Below are positions 11,827-22,095 of a DNA stretch of 64,000 nt, in pieces (the first letter of the stretch is position 1; the number at the start of each line of letters is the position of its first letter). Under the pieces are notes generated by a model. The model had not been told where the DNA came from. It made no database searches and worked only from the letters and a program-made list of their open reading frames with translations. The translations under genes and the position numbers were made by a program. This DNA comes from Oscheius sp. JU75 (Eukaryota; Nematoda; Chromadorea; Rhabditida; Rhabditidae): NCBI GenBank assembly GCA_037178855.1, contig JASJZC010000004.1, positions 1,054,001 to 1,118,000 of the forward strand, in the 5' to 3' direction.

Positions 11827-11887
11827 GATACAAAGTCAAAGCCGGAGGAGAGGTACGTAGTGGATAGCAAGAGTTCCCAGAGTTTGG

Positions 11888-14020
11888 CTATTGAGAGAAA
11901 TCGAATTTAATAAAGACAAACGGACTTTTTGAATATTCTGAACCGAATTTCGACTGAAATGGCATGGGTTCGAACAGCTTATGACCTGTCTCGTAGCGAA
12001 GGACCTGCTTTACAAAAGGCGCCCAGTTGCCATGATCGTACAGTATCGGCCAGTAGGGCTGCGCTGGCCAAATTGGACAGCCCAAAATTCCTTTGGAGCC
12101 GTAGTGGGAAGCAAACTTCAAGACTTTTGCAAGAAGGCCAATCGGCGGCACTAACCAAATCGTAGACGTGTTCCTCCAGTATCCAGCGTGGTCGAAAGCA
12201 TCGATTCCAGACGACCTCGGGCATGCCGATCTGGAAATGAATGTTGAGCACTTGCTGTTTCTGTCGTTTGCGAATAGGTCAATGTCGCACCTTCCTAGTC
12301 TATTCTGTACGCATTCAGCTATCTCGGGCCTAATTCTCCAGTCATCCAAGTCAATCTCCCTGCTCGCTGCGTCAGCCTCAACGTTGTCTTCCCTTGGAAT
12401 CCAATCTACGTACGCTATGATATTCTGTTCGTCTAGCATTCTCCAAATGCTTTTTGCCTGCTCGTGAAGCTCCGGAATCATGCTACCTTTCCGATAGATG
12501 GCGCACGCAGCTTGGTTATCGCAAGAGACCAAAACTGGACTTTGAATGTTAGGCAAAAAGCTTCTCAAGCCGAAATCTATCGCGAACAGCTCTCTGTGAG
12601 TACTCGACGCTATCAACAGACGTTCTGGGAGTTCGCGTGAGGTTCTTCCTTCTTTCCCGGTGTGTAAGATGGCGCCAACTGCGAATGCCGAAGCATCTAC
12701 GCTGATTTTCGTTACCGGTGTCTCTCGTAAAGGTGGAAGATCAAGCGATCTTGTCGGAAAGTTTTGGAAATATCGAGTCCAAAACAAGAGCTCACCTTTT
12801 TCTCCTTCATTCTTCTTAATGTGGTAATCCAGAGCGTGCCCGTCTCTTTGTGCCGTGGCCGTCGTAGTCTGCAGATATTTGGACTCTCTCTTCTCGAAAT
12901 CTGTAAACAGGAGATGTAATGAGGCTAGTGAACCCGTGAATTTCAGCCTTTGCCTAAGAGAGGGAGATCGGACCGTTTGTAGTTTTAACAAGCAACCTCT
13001 TACGTTATCTAGACGCCTCTGCGTGATTGAAAAACGGTATTCTGCCAGTTTAACTTCATATCCTAGCCAAGTGAAAATCTGAGATGGGGTCCAATGACAT
13101 TTGTTTTCGGAAAAGGTCCATCCTGCGGCTAGCAAATCACGCCTCACTATCTCCACTGCCTTGGCGCAGTCCTCGGCCTTTTCTGCGTAAATTACTCCGT
13201 CATCTAGATATAGAGCGATCCCTAGTCCATCTGACCTCCACTTTTTCACAAATGGTCGCAAAAGCTTCGTAAAAATTCTAGGACCAGAAGAAAGGCCAAA
13301 TGGCAATACCTTGAATCTGTAGGAACAATTTTCCCAGCGGAAACCTAAGTAGTTACGCGACTCGACGCTCATGGCTAAATGATGGTACCCGCTCTTCAGG
13401 TCGAAAGTACAAGCGTAGCCGTTTTTAGGCAAAAGGTCTTTTATAATGGCAAAATCTTCGAATCTACACTTCTCTTTAGCCACGAAATCGTTCAAGAACG
13501 ACAGGTCTAAAATCAGACGCAACTTACTATTGTTCTCGGCTACGGAAAGGGGGCTGAAGAAAGTATGGCGAGCTGTGTCCTCGGAAAGCTCCTCAATTGC
13601 GGCGGTTTGCAAGAGTTCTGAAATTTCTTTGATTACAAAATCAGTGTGGGCTAGCGCCGAGGTATTATTTTTATTTTTAAACGCAAGTGACGGCGGCTGA
13701 TCTTTCCAAGGTATTGAGTAGCCGTTTTCCAACGAGTCGGCCACCACAGGGCTCAGGTCTAGTCTCTTCCAAAATTCAATGAATTTGTGGATCTTTCCGG
13801 CGCGAAAAACCTGCGCAGCCGGAGTAGCACCGGACTCTTCGGGATCGAGACCCGGAATACTTGGGATAGAGATCCCCGAAAATGAAAAATTGCAAGAAAC
13901 CTTACTTCCTGTCTGTCCTCCTCGGACAATCTGGGGCCCAGTGGCCCTGTTGGCCGCAAACTTTGCAAACGTCTCTAGAACGGTCTCTTCTTTCGGGGAA
14001 AAACGGGCGCGGCGGAGCAC
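11888..14020 (-). CDS. Reverse transcriptase/RNase H of the DIRS element
   Basis: 710 codons, overlapping the end of gag by 119 bp in another frame, so frameshifting or re-initiation is needed if no separate start is used. RT motifs appear in order: KLRLILDLSFLN, TFDLKSGYHHLAM, VLPFGLSSGPRIFTK and the catalytic YLDD in IALYLDDGVIYAE. RNase H follows with ISVDASAFAVGA, the Glu of STHRELFAI, the Asp of VSCDNQAA and the Asp of EDNVEADAASRE. The C-terminal region (DIDLFANDRNSKCSTF, then IWLVPPIGLL and a GCPIWPAQPYWP block) is the conserved tail of DIRS/Ngaro-type polyproteins. No internal stop is seen. Confidence 0.92.
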   Translation of the reverse strand: MLRRARFSPKEETVLETFAKFAANRATGPQIVRGGQTGSKVSCNFSFSGISIPSIPGLDPEESGATPAAQVFRAGKIHKFIEFWKRLDLSPVVADSLENGYSIPWKDQPPSLAFKNKNNTSALAHTDFVIKEISELLQTAAIEELSEDTARHTFFSPLSVAENNSKLRLILDLSFLNDFVAKEKCRFEDFAIIKDLLPKNGYACTFDLKSGYHHLAMSVESRNYLGFRWENCSYRFKVLPFGLSSGPRIFTKLLRPFVKKWRSDGLGIALYLDDGVIYAEKAEDCAKAVEIVRRDLLAAGWTFSENKCHWTPSQIFTWLGYEVKLAEYRFSITQRRLDNVRGCLLKLQTVRSPSLRQRLKFTGSLASLHLLFTDFEKRESKYLQTTTATAQRDGHALDYHIKKNEGEKGELLFWTRYFQNFPTRSLDLPPLRETPVTKISVDASAFAVGAILHTGKEGRTSRELPERLLIASSTHRELFAIDFGLRSFLPNIQSPVLVSCDNQAACAIYRKGSMIPELHEQAKSIWRMLDEQNIIAYVDWIPREDNVEADAASREIDLDDWRIRPEIAECVQNRLGRCDIDLFANDRNSKCSTFISRSACPRSSGIDAFDHAGYWRNTSTIWLVPPIGLLAKVLKFASHYGSKGILGCPIWPAQPYWPILYDHGNWAPFVKQVLRYETGHKLFEPMPFQSKFGSEYSKSPFVFIKFDFSQ

Positions 14021-14558
14021 TGTAACCGTAGGCGTCGTGGGGAGCGTAGAAGTAACCGTTGTCCTTTTGGTAGCCGGATGAGAAGCGGGAGCCGGGTTGG
14101 CGGGCCGGTTCCCGGTAACGAAAGGGCTGCCTGGCTGAAGGCGAATGTCTGCGCTTCCTATCTTCCTTCTTCTTCTCCCTCGCCTGTTCCTCGATGATCT
14201 CGGCCAGAATCGGGTCGGTAATCCTCAGCTCTTCTGCTTTCTTCTTTGCCTCGAGTAGGTCAAAAACGGCTGGATTCTTGTCGGCCACGCGCAAGAGCTC
14301 GTTGCGGTTCTTCAACTTGGTAAGGATCTCTTCTTTGTTCTTCTCGGCCTCCGTCATCAGCTCCATCAGCTCCTGATTGAAATCGAACTGCGCTTGATAT
14401 CCTTTACGATCCAACTTCACATCTTCCCTCTTTCTGCCTCCCTGTTTGACGAGTTGCTTCTTCTCGTAATTCTCGACGCACATCTCCGCGAAAGCTCGCA
14501 TGTCGGCGTCCGAGTGACGCGGGGTCACATCTTCGCAAGAAGGCGATTGCTCGCTCAT
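13902..14558 (-). CDS. Gag-like nucleocapsid protein of the DIRS element
   Basis: 218 codons from MSEQSPSCEDVTP to PRRTDRK. The middle is a charged helical region (EAKKKAEELRITDP, EEQAREKKKEDRKRRH), followed by an aromatic, Arg/Pro-rich stretch. A single CCHC zinc knuckle near the C-terminus (CKVCGQQGHWAPDC, spacing 2-4-4) should bind RNA. The open frame extends upstream to 14819 through the terminal repeat, but the ATG at 14558 is the first outside the repeat and gives the more plausible protein. Confidence 0.85.
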   Translation of the reverse strand: MSEQSPSCEDVTPRHSDADMRAFAEMCVENYEKKQLVKQGGRKREDVKLDRKGYQAQFDFNQELMELMTEAEKNKEEILTKLKNRNELLRVADKNPAVFDLLEAKKKAEELRITDPILAEIIEEQAREKKKEDRKRRHSPSARQPFRYREPARQPGSRFSSGYQKDNGYFYAPHDAYGYSAPPRPFFPERRDRSRDVCKVCGQQGHWAPDCPRRTDRK

Positions 14559-14697
14559 TTTCTGACCTGAACTGGGGTTTGAGCGAAATAGAAGACACGA
14601 GAACGAATGCAGCGAAAATTGAGTATACCCGAAAAACTGAAGAATAGTAGAATTTAGCAACAAATATATGAAGAAAATTAGAAATGAATGTTGATAC

Positions 14698-14834
14698 GAG
14701 AAAACGAAAAGCCGGAATGATTTCCGGGAACGACGATCCGCTGTCGCGGCATCGTCTACCGTAACCCGCCATTCGTGGCGGGCCCTCATTCCGCGTCCCA
14801 TCCTTTTGCCACCGCCCAAAACATCACTTTTCTC
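14698..14834 (-). repeat. DIRS element 5' terminal repeat, 137 bp
   Basis: Runs from GAGAAAACGAAAAGCC to ATCACTTTTCTC on the plus strand and is repeated at 11612-11748. It is the 5' end of the element and so probably carries its promoter. It faces away from the H4 gene. Confidence 0.9.
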
Positions 14835-14947
14835 AAATCGCAGCCATTTAATACCTCATTTTGTTTTGCTGCAAAATGTTTCATTTTGTTGCTTGTTTTG
14901 TCGTCCTTTCCTGTCAAATGCTCACAAACCTTGTTCCAGCAATCTAA

Positions 14948-15374
<427 letters not shown>

Positions 15375-15426
15375 TTCGACCTCTCCAGTCTCCCCACCAA
15401 CTTCGGCAATCACATCATAATCCAAC

Positions 15427-15442
15427 CGTCCTCTTCAGGGCG
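15427..15442 (+). terminator. Histone mRNA 3' stem-loop
   Basis: CGTCCTCTTCAGGGCG can form a six-pair stem (one T-G pair) with a four-base CTTC loop, 52 nt after the H4 stop. This is the size, position and general form of the SLBP-bound histone stem-loop (consensus GGCTCTTTTCAGAGCC). Confidence 0.7.
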
Positions 15443-15593
15443 AATAGACTTTATTTCGTTTCCAATAAACCTCTTGCAAGATCAACTTTTCTCGTTTGTA
15501 TTCTGGCTACACCCAAAACAGTTTTTAGAGGAGGATCAGAACAAGAACGCTTTATGTAACAACCAATAGTTATCTACATTCCCGTGTTGACAC

Positions 15594-16602
15594 CTAGTTT
15601 TCTTTCTCTTCTTCGCTGAGATCTAAAGATGTGGTGGTGGTTTCACTGTCGTTGCTCATCCGCCGTGTTCGACGCAGAAGTTTTCTCTCCTCTGTCAGTA
15701 TCCGTTTGATCTTCTGGAGTTCTGCGGCTGGATCGAGCCCCTTTTGCTTCTAAAATGCGACCTCATTATTAGTCCCACACTGATTTACGTTGTATTCTCG
15801 GCACTGCCATTCGACAAAGTTATAACAAGGCTCCCAACTGTCAAAACGAGGATGTGCGTAGATCTGAAAAGCTGAGTTGCTCTGCTTTTATAAGTCACTG
15901 ACCCCTGCCCATTGGACTAGGTAGTAGAGAGTCACGTTGTTGGCAGATATCCGCCATTGGTGATCTCTGATGGCTTTCATCGGAAAGATGTCGTCATCCT
16001 GAAGTTCCGTTTTGTGGATAAGTTGTCATGAGATTTGCTCTTGTTTATCGATGCTACCCTGGTTACTTGTTATCTTTACCTTCTGCCCGGAATCAGTCAG
16101 CTACGGTTGACTGGGGATCTAAACCTACTACTGTCTTTAGTTACCGTAAGTCGGACACCAAAAATAACGCTTCTTTCAAGACAAATGGTAATGTTGATAG
16201 GAGGAGTGAGGGAACCATTCTTTGTTCGAAAAGGACTGGAAGTCAATCTATTGAAATAAAACGTGTGCATCCCATGTTCACCGTGTACTATTGAGTTCAG
16301 GTGGTGTAATTGGAATGAATGAGATTTCTCACAAGGAACTGAATCTGTAGTAACAAAGAGTACAAGATTAGAACGTTGAATTAATGTGATGTTCCCTCTC
16401 TCGTGACCTTGTTTACTACGCTGAAATGGACTTTATCCCCTACTCATGACGTTTTTGGGGCCTACTATCTACAACTCACATTATATTTCTTGGCTCTGTT
16501 ACTAGCAATAAGTTCCCTAAGTTGTCGGTCCTCCTTTACGAGTTTCAGCTGATTCTTCTGTTCTCTTAGTTCCTCGAGACTTCGCCTATTACGTGGTGGC
16601 AT
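15594..16602 (-). CDS. Chromodomain protein
   Basis: Four exons. The first (ATG at 16602) encodes a basic helical N-terminus, MPPRNRRSLEELREQKNQ. After a roughly 490-bp intron come FPMKAIRDHQWR and VTLYYLVQWAG, then AHPRFDSWEPCYNFVEW. Together these match the chromodomain pattern Y-L-V-x-W-x-G ... W-E-P-x-x-N. The aromatic cage can be met by Tyr, Trp and Trp. A Lys/Arg-rich C-terminus with an acidic end (DLSEEEKEN) follows. It probably binds a methylated histone tail, as HP1 or worm CEC proteins do. Length is about 147 aa and there is no chromoshadow domain. The splice signal CATTTCAG is 6 nt before the ATG. Confidence 0.75.
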
Positions 16603-17379
16603 AGCTAACTGAAATGATAAGAAAAATCCAAATATAGCAGAAGCGAAGTTGAGCCGAGGCGACAGGGAAGGAGAACGCTGCCGGAGCGGGCCCCCGAGAG
16701 GCCCCGAGTCGCGTGAATGAAGAAAGCACATGCTACGTGATTGTGAAATCGCACAGCTGGGGCAGGGGAGAGTGCAAGTGTGGGTGTTTTCCCGAATGAG
16801 GCAGGAGAGACAGGGCAACAGCAACAAGAGAAAAAGATGGCGGCCGGGAGGATCTCTGCACAAGGAAGGTTATCTGCCTAGCTGTTTCAATGAATGGCGT
16901 TTGGGCTTTTCTCACTGTGCTAATATAAATGAGAAATCTTTTCAGTGTAGAAATGCAAAATATTTCAAAATATGAACGAAGATTTTCGAAATGTTGATAG
17001 GGTTATGATTTCCACAGCTATTGAGAATCTTTGAACCTCCACGTAGTTTTGATCAGGGCTGGGGTGATGTTCTTGCCAAATATAGTAGCTGGGAAAAATC
17101 TTTGGGTTTGGGAATGAATAAGATCGTGGTTTGGAAGCTGTGGGTGGATGACAATGAGTTCCCAGCACGGGTGGACGGTGACTAGTGTTTATCAATCCGA
17201 TGACAGTGAGTCATTCGGCAGAAATTCACTGGAATGACTCCAGCAGCCAACTGGAACGCTTGTGAAATAAATACTCTCCTGAACATTTGTAAACTGAGAA
17301 TATGATGTATGTTGTAGAGTTTTAGCTCTCTTTGTTCTCGTTTCTTCCCTCAGCCTAGGCTATTTTCCTAGAACTCGAA
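16603..17379. other. Intergenic between divergent genes
   Basis: About 780 bp separating the chromodomain gene (-) from the myosin light chain gene (+). It presumably holds both promoters. It is GC-rich at 16650-16870. I see no extra gene or repeat. Confidence 0.5.
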
Positions 17380-18384
17380 ATGAACTCGAAGAAGCCACGT
17401 CGTATTCGCTCCCAGCGAGCCGTCTCCAATGTCTTTGCCATCTTCAACGACTCCCAGATTCAAGAATTCAAGGAAGTTTTCAACATGATCGACCAGAACA
17501 GGGACGGAGTGATCGACCAAAACGATCTGCAGGAAATTTTCAGCTCTCTTGGTAAGCTATTTTCCCTTGAGGCGTGTGAAACAAGGAATTTTAGGCAAGG
17601 AAACGACGGATGTCTTCCTCAACGACATGATTGGCGAAGCTCCTGGTCCTATCAACTTTACCACGTTCCTGACCTTGTTCGGCACGAAGATGTCAGGTAC
17701 AAGCTCCTTTCAGCTCCGATAGGCTATATTCAGGAACTGATCCCGAAGATGTGATTCGAAACGCCTTCCAGTCCTTCGACTACAACAACACCGGAAAACT
17801 GAGCGAAGAGACTGTACGCGAGATCTTGATGAGATCAGGAGGCCGTTTCACTGACAATGAGGTACGGTTTCTGTCTCTAGACAATTTATGTGAACCGTTG
17901 TTAGTAAATTTACTGTATTCCCCCCTCTTGACCTGAAGCAGTTCGTCTATTTACAAGCCACATGACCACCCCGAATGTTTGCCTTCCTCGTGTTGCTGTT
18001 ATTTTGTTCTGGCAGACGCAGGAAAGGGGAAATAACAAACTACAAGCTGTCTGGCTCTTCTGGTTCACTTTCGAATATCGAAAGTCCGTCACTTGGCACT
18101 TGTTTGACGATATCAGAATTTGGAACGCCTGGACCTAACAATGGTCTTTGTGTGAACTGATAAGGATAAGAATACTGAACAGCCAGGTGCTTTTTTGCAG
18201 TCTTCTCCTATCTTATCCCATTGGATCTTATGTGGTGCAGAATGACTCTTCAAACAGCATTTAATAGATTCTATTTCAGGTTGACGATCTTCTTCGTGAC
18301 GCTCCGATCAAGGACGGAATGCTAGATTATGTTGAGTTCTGCCGCCTGCTGAAGCACGGCAAAAAAGAAGAAACCAACTGTTAG
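17380..18384 (+). CDS. Non-muscle myosin regulatory light chain
   Basis: Four exons with a 418-bp last intron (17862-18279). The protein is about 168 aa, the usual length. The N-terminus has the kinase site as RAVSNVF. The Ser corresponds to Ser19 of vertebrate RLC, while the preceding Thr18 position is Val. EF-hand 1 ([12 protein letters not shown]) is intact and is the divalent-ion site of this family. The later EF-hands are degenerate, as normal ([12 protein letters not shown], then a loop missing most ligands). The ending is [11 protein letters not shown]. It binds the IQ motif of non-muscle myosin II heavy chain and controls its activity by phosphorylation. It resembles worm MLC-4. The acceptor TTTTCCTAG lies 8 nt before the ATG. 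Confidence 0.92.
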
Positions 18385-18518
18385 AAAAACTACTGTGAAC
18401 GCTACCTTGCCTTGATGTTTTGTGATTTTTTTATAAACGATTTTATGTGATTTTGAATGTCTTATTCTAAAGGGCAAATGACGACTTGAATAATCTGTTA
18501 GCCAGTGGAATGATAATC

Positions 18519-19560
18519 GCACGGCATGTTATGCCTATGCAAAAGGCGTCGCCTATTTTTCTCGCGCCATATTCCTATTTCGAGGGCGGGAATTTAAAAT
18601 TAGTTCTCTAGCCGCTTTTTAGATTAATGTAGGGTACACGGCGTGTTATGAGCGTCGCCATTTTTTCAAACTGGGCGCGAATGCCGCTCGTTTTCTTAAG
18701 TACAGTATCCCACAGAAAACATGGTTTGAACCGGTTTTGGCACAGGGTACCATATACCTTACATTTATTTTAAAAAGCGGCTGGAGAACTAATTTTGAAT
18801 TCCCGCCCTCAAAATAGGAAATTGACGCGAGAAAAGTGGCGACGTCTTTTGCATGCGCGTAACACACCTTGGGTATACGGTATTCTGTGCCAAAATCGGT
18901 TTAAACGAGGTTTTCTGTAGGATACTGTACTTAAGGAAACGAGCAGCATTCGCGCCCAGTTTGAAAAAGTGACGACGCGCATAACACGCCATGCACGGCG
19001 TTTTACGCCCATGCAAAAAGCGTCGCCACTTTTTCTCGCGCCAATTTCTTATTTCGAGGGCGGGAATTCAAAATAAGATCTCTTTTATTTCGTCAGCCAT
19101 ACTTTCCCACCTATTATTCTTTTTCTTTTTTCACAATTTTAGGCTAGATGTGAATAGTTCTGTCTGACAGGAGGCGTGATAAATTTGGAAGCTATCTCCG
19201 TCCACAAACTGACGCCTTCGCCTTTTATAAGGCGTGATGGGAGCGTCAACTGAAACTAACGAGTGACAGGTGGAGACGCTGTTGAGAAAAACGGTTTTTA
19301 AACTTGTTATTAGCTCTAGGTTTTTCTAATGATCTGATTTCTGCACAGAATTCTTCAAAAATAAAGTAAAAAGTAAGAAACTGGAGCTCGAAATGGGAAA
19401 TCCGCGCAAGCGCGCGCTTTTTAGATTAATCTAGGTATGGTATTCTGTGCCAAAACCGATTTGAACCAGGATTTTTGTAGGATACTGTACTTAAGAAAAC
19501 GAGCGGCGTTTGCGCTCATTTTGAAAAAGTGGCGACGCGCGTAAAACGCCGTGATCGCTT
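18519..19560. repeat. Composite foldback (MITE-like) repeat cluster
   Basis: Left arm 18519-18640 and right arm 18775-18880 are inverted copies: TCGCGCC...GAGGGCGGGAATTTAAAATTAGTTCTC against GAGAACTAATTTTGAATTCCCGCCCTC. The centre (18640-18770) recurs inverted at 18880-18985 and again at 19425-19550 (GTACTTAAGAAAACGAGCGGC-type block). A further arm copy lies at 19000-19085. No coding sequence. Several related elements appear nested or tandem upstream of CPEB. Confidence 0.8.
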
Positions 19561-19784
19561 ATTTGCTAAGGCGAAAATTTAAAGGAAATGTTTTTGGGTC
19601 TCGCCACGAAAAGTTTACTGTGGTTCAGTCCTTTAGACACTTTCACCGTTTTGTAAATCCTAAAATTTACATTTGCAACTTTTTCTCTGCATTTCCTCAG
19701 TTACTTAATCGATCTTTTTCAGAGTATTTCTTGTTTGTAAAATGACAGAATAAATGAATTCCGGGTTCATTTTTCACTGTTTTT

Positions 19785-21694
19785 ATGCTCTCCTCGCGTT
19801 ACAAAACGATGGACACAATTCAGGTCGTTGGTATGGACGAAAAAAGGTCAGCGTTCTTGGAGCAGTCTCGTCGTCCGTCGAATACTTCGGAATACGACTT
19901 GAACACCAACACCAGCGAAGGCTCCAACATCGACAATGATTGCGGCTTCGACTACAAGGCTTTCGAACGCCTCGCCATCGAGAACAATCTGACGGCCCTC
20001 TCGGACAATTTGGCTCGTTTCGGACTCGTTGATTTGGGCCTCTTTCAGGTAATAGCTTGATTTTTTTTCAATTAGTTTTTTGCACAATTCTAGAATCTGA
20101 CTGGCCCACCGCCAAATAATCAGAATACGCTGATGAGACTCGTGGACGAGCATCTGCCTCCGCAGCAGAGAAACGTCGATGTCAATAGGTCTCAGCAGGT
20201 ACAAACCTTCTGTCTTATCAATCTCAACCCTATCTTTCAGTCGTGCTGCAGCTATGGAATGCCTCCGAATCCTCAAGGTGTCAGAAGACCCGTCATCGGC
20301 TCATCTTCGGATGAATCGGTTCTGGCTCCTTCGCAATCAATCTCTGGAGAGTCTCAGGGCCATGGAAACCGTCCGAGCAGCCGCCTGATTCCTGCCTATG
20401 TCTGGTCTGGAGACTTGCCGCAACGCAACTACTCCAATCCTGTCTTTTCCTGCAAGCTTTTCGTCGGCGGAGGTTAGATCTTTTTTTTTTCAAATAGTTT
20501 TCTATTCAGTCCCGTGGGACATCACCGAAGATGCTCTGGTTGAGGCATTTATTCCCTACGGAAGTTGCCGTGTCGAGTGGCCGGGCGGTGCTCATCGTAG
20601 ACCCCCGCAGCACAGAAATGCCTCTATTCGCAAGGCTAACGGCTACGTGTACATCGTCTTCGAGCAGGATCGCTCTGTAAAAGCTCTTCTTCATGACTGC
20701 AATGCTCTGGGATCGGCCGGAGAATGGTTCTTCAAGATCAAGGCCAAGCGCAACCAGACGATTGAAATCCGCCAGGTTCAGATCATTCCCTGGGTCGTAT
20801 CCGACTCGAACTTCGTGTTCGACTCTAGCTGCAAGCTTGACATCAAGAAGACTGTATGGTCTCAAGTTTGGTCCTGTAATAAGTATACTTCAGGTCTTCG
20901 TTGGAGCTCTTCATGGAATGATCACTGCTCCCATACTCTTCAACATTATGGAAGAGCTCTACGGTAATGTCGTGTTCGTTGGCATCGACACGGATAAGCA
21001 CAAGTACCCTATCGGCAGCGCCAGAGTAACCTTTTCCAACCACAACTCGTATTTCCGTGCCATCGAGTCTGCCTTCCTCGAAATTAGAACCAGCAAGTTT
21101 TGTAAGTTGCTCTATCGATCTAGTCTATTGCTCATCTTAGCTAAGCGAGTTCAAATCGATCCCTTTCTCGAAGATTCGCAGTGCATGGTCTGTACGGTCT
21201 CTCACGGCCCTCTGTTCTGCCGTGATCGAAGCTGCTTCCGCTACTTCTGCAGCAACTGCTGGGATGCCTTCCATCTTCCCCGTCCTGACCTTCGTTCTCA
21301 CCGTCCGCTCATTCGCAGCGCCCCAAAAACTTCTCGTCGCGAAGATTTCCCGCCAGCTGTCACTATGAGAAAGTGAGTTTAAAAAAGTTTTTTTCTGCAC
21401 GTTCTTTATGTTATTGCCTCTGACATCGATTCTATTTCACCAGGTTGAATTTCAGCCTGGACGACTTCACTGACCAGGACGTTAACTTCACCTCGAGCTT
21501 CCAGCCCTACCGTCAAACCTCGCTGAATTCTCCTATTCTCAACCCCATGTTAGTTTGAGGTGAAGGTTCCCATATACGGAATAATTTTCAGGCTGGAGCA
21601 GACATTCCTCGACTTCCCCCAGGGTGGCACTCTTCCTCGTGGAGAACGTTCCATCAACAACAACATTCCCAGCATGAATCGTCCCTTCTTCTAG
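19785..21694 (+). CDS. Cytoplasmic polyadenylation element-binding protein (CPEB1 type)
   Basis: Eight exons (19785-20048, 20094-20198, 20241-20472, 20510-20853, 20894-21101, 21141-21372, 21444-21548, 21592-21694). After a Ser-rich N-terminus comes RRM1 with VPWDITEDALVEAF and GYVYIVFEQDRSVKALL, then IIPWVVSDSNFV between the RRMs. RRM2 begins VFVGALHGMITA and has the GIDTDKHKYPIGSARVTF signature. A C-terminal ZZ-type zinc-binding domain follows (CMVCTVSHGPLFCRDRSC, then CSNCWDAFH). This matches CPEB1/Orb and worm CPB-1/FOG-1 proteins, which bind UUUUAU elements in 3' UTRs and control translation in germ cells. An in-frame ATG at 19809 is an alternative start. Confidence 0.93.
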
Positions 21695-22095
21695 GATTAG
21701 TTTATCCACTAGTTTTCTTCCGGTTTCCCAGTATCTTGTAACTAAGTTCTCACGTTTTGAAATTGTTTTTCTTCGTTTTGTTCTGTTACCGTTACAATTC
21801 CCGTTTCCAGTAAACTTTATTGCAGTGTTGCCTGAAAAGAATTTTCCAGGAATTCTAGGGGTAGAACAGCGTTCTTCGCTACTGTCAAACGTTAACGTAG
21901 GGACTGAACCTTTCAGGTAAGTTCAGCGTGCTAGTTCTGGGCCCAGTACCAGATTTTCAGGCTCACATCAATTGGTCTGTCCAGAACAACTCTGGAAAAA
22001 AACACTAGGAGCTCACAACTAGCTTTCACTCTCCGACTAACTTTTGAACTAGGACAACTCTTACAAACAGTTTATTCCACAATCTTCTACTCACA
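21695..22095. other. Intergenic between convergent genes
   Basis: Holds the CPEB 3' UTR and the end of the minus-strand zinc-finger gene. No gene seen. Confidence 0.5.

Larger units (their letters stand above)
10218..14834 (-). mobile_element. DIRS/PAT-type YR retrotransposon, full length
   Basis: The element is about 4.6 kb and transcribed on the minus strand. In its own sense the order is: 137-bp repeat (14834-14698), gag (14558-13902), RT/RNase H (14020-11888), an internal block made of the 85-bp repeat (11826-11742) then the 137-bp repeat (11748-11612), tyrosine recombinase (11686-10649), and the 85-bp repeat (10302-10218). This is the split direct repeat layout (A1-B1A2-B2) of PAT, kangaroo and TOC-like elements in the DIRS superfamily. 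The two repeats share TTTTCTC at their junction, which fits a circular intermediate. All three ORFs look uninterrupted. There is no target-site duplication, as expected for recombinase-mediated insertion. The 5' end is 115 bp from the H4 ATG. Confidence 0.9.

Noticed and set aside
12855..13968. Plus-strand and second minus-strand frames inside the RT ORF
   Set aside because: Antisense or frame shadows of the reverse transcriptase, which has clear motifs.
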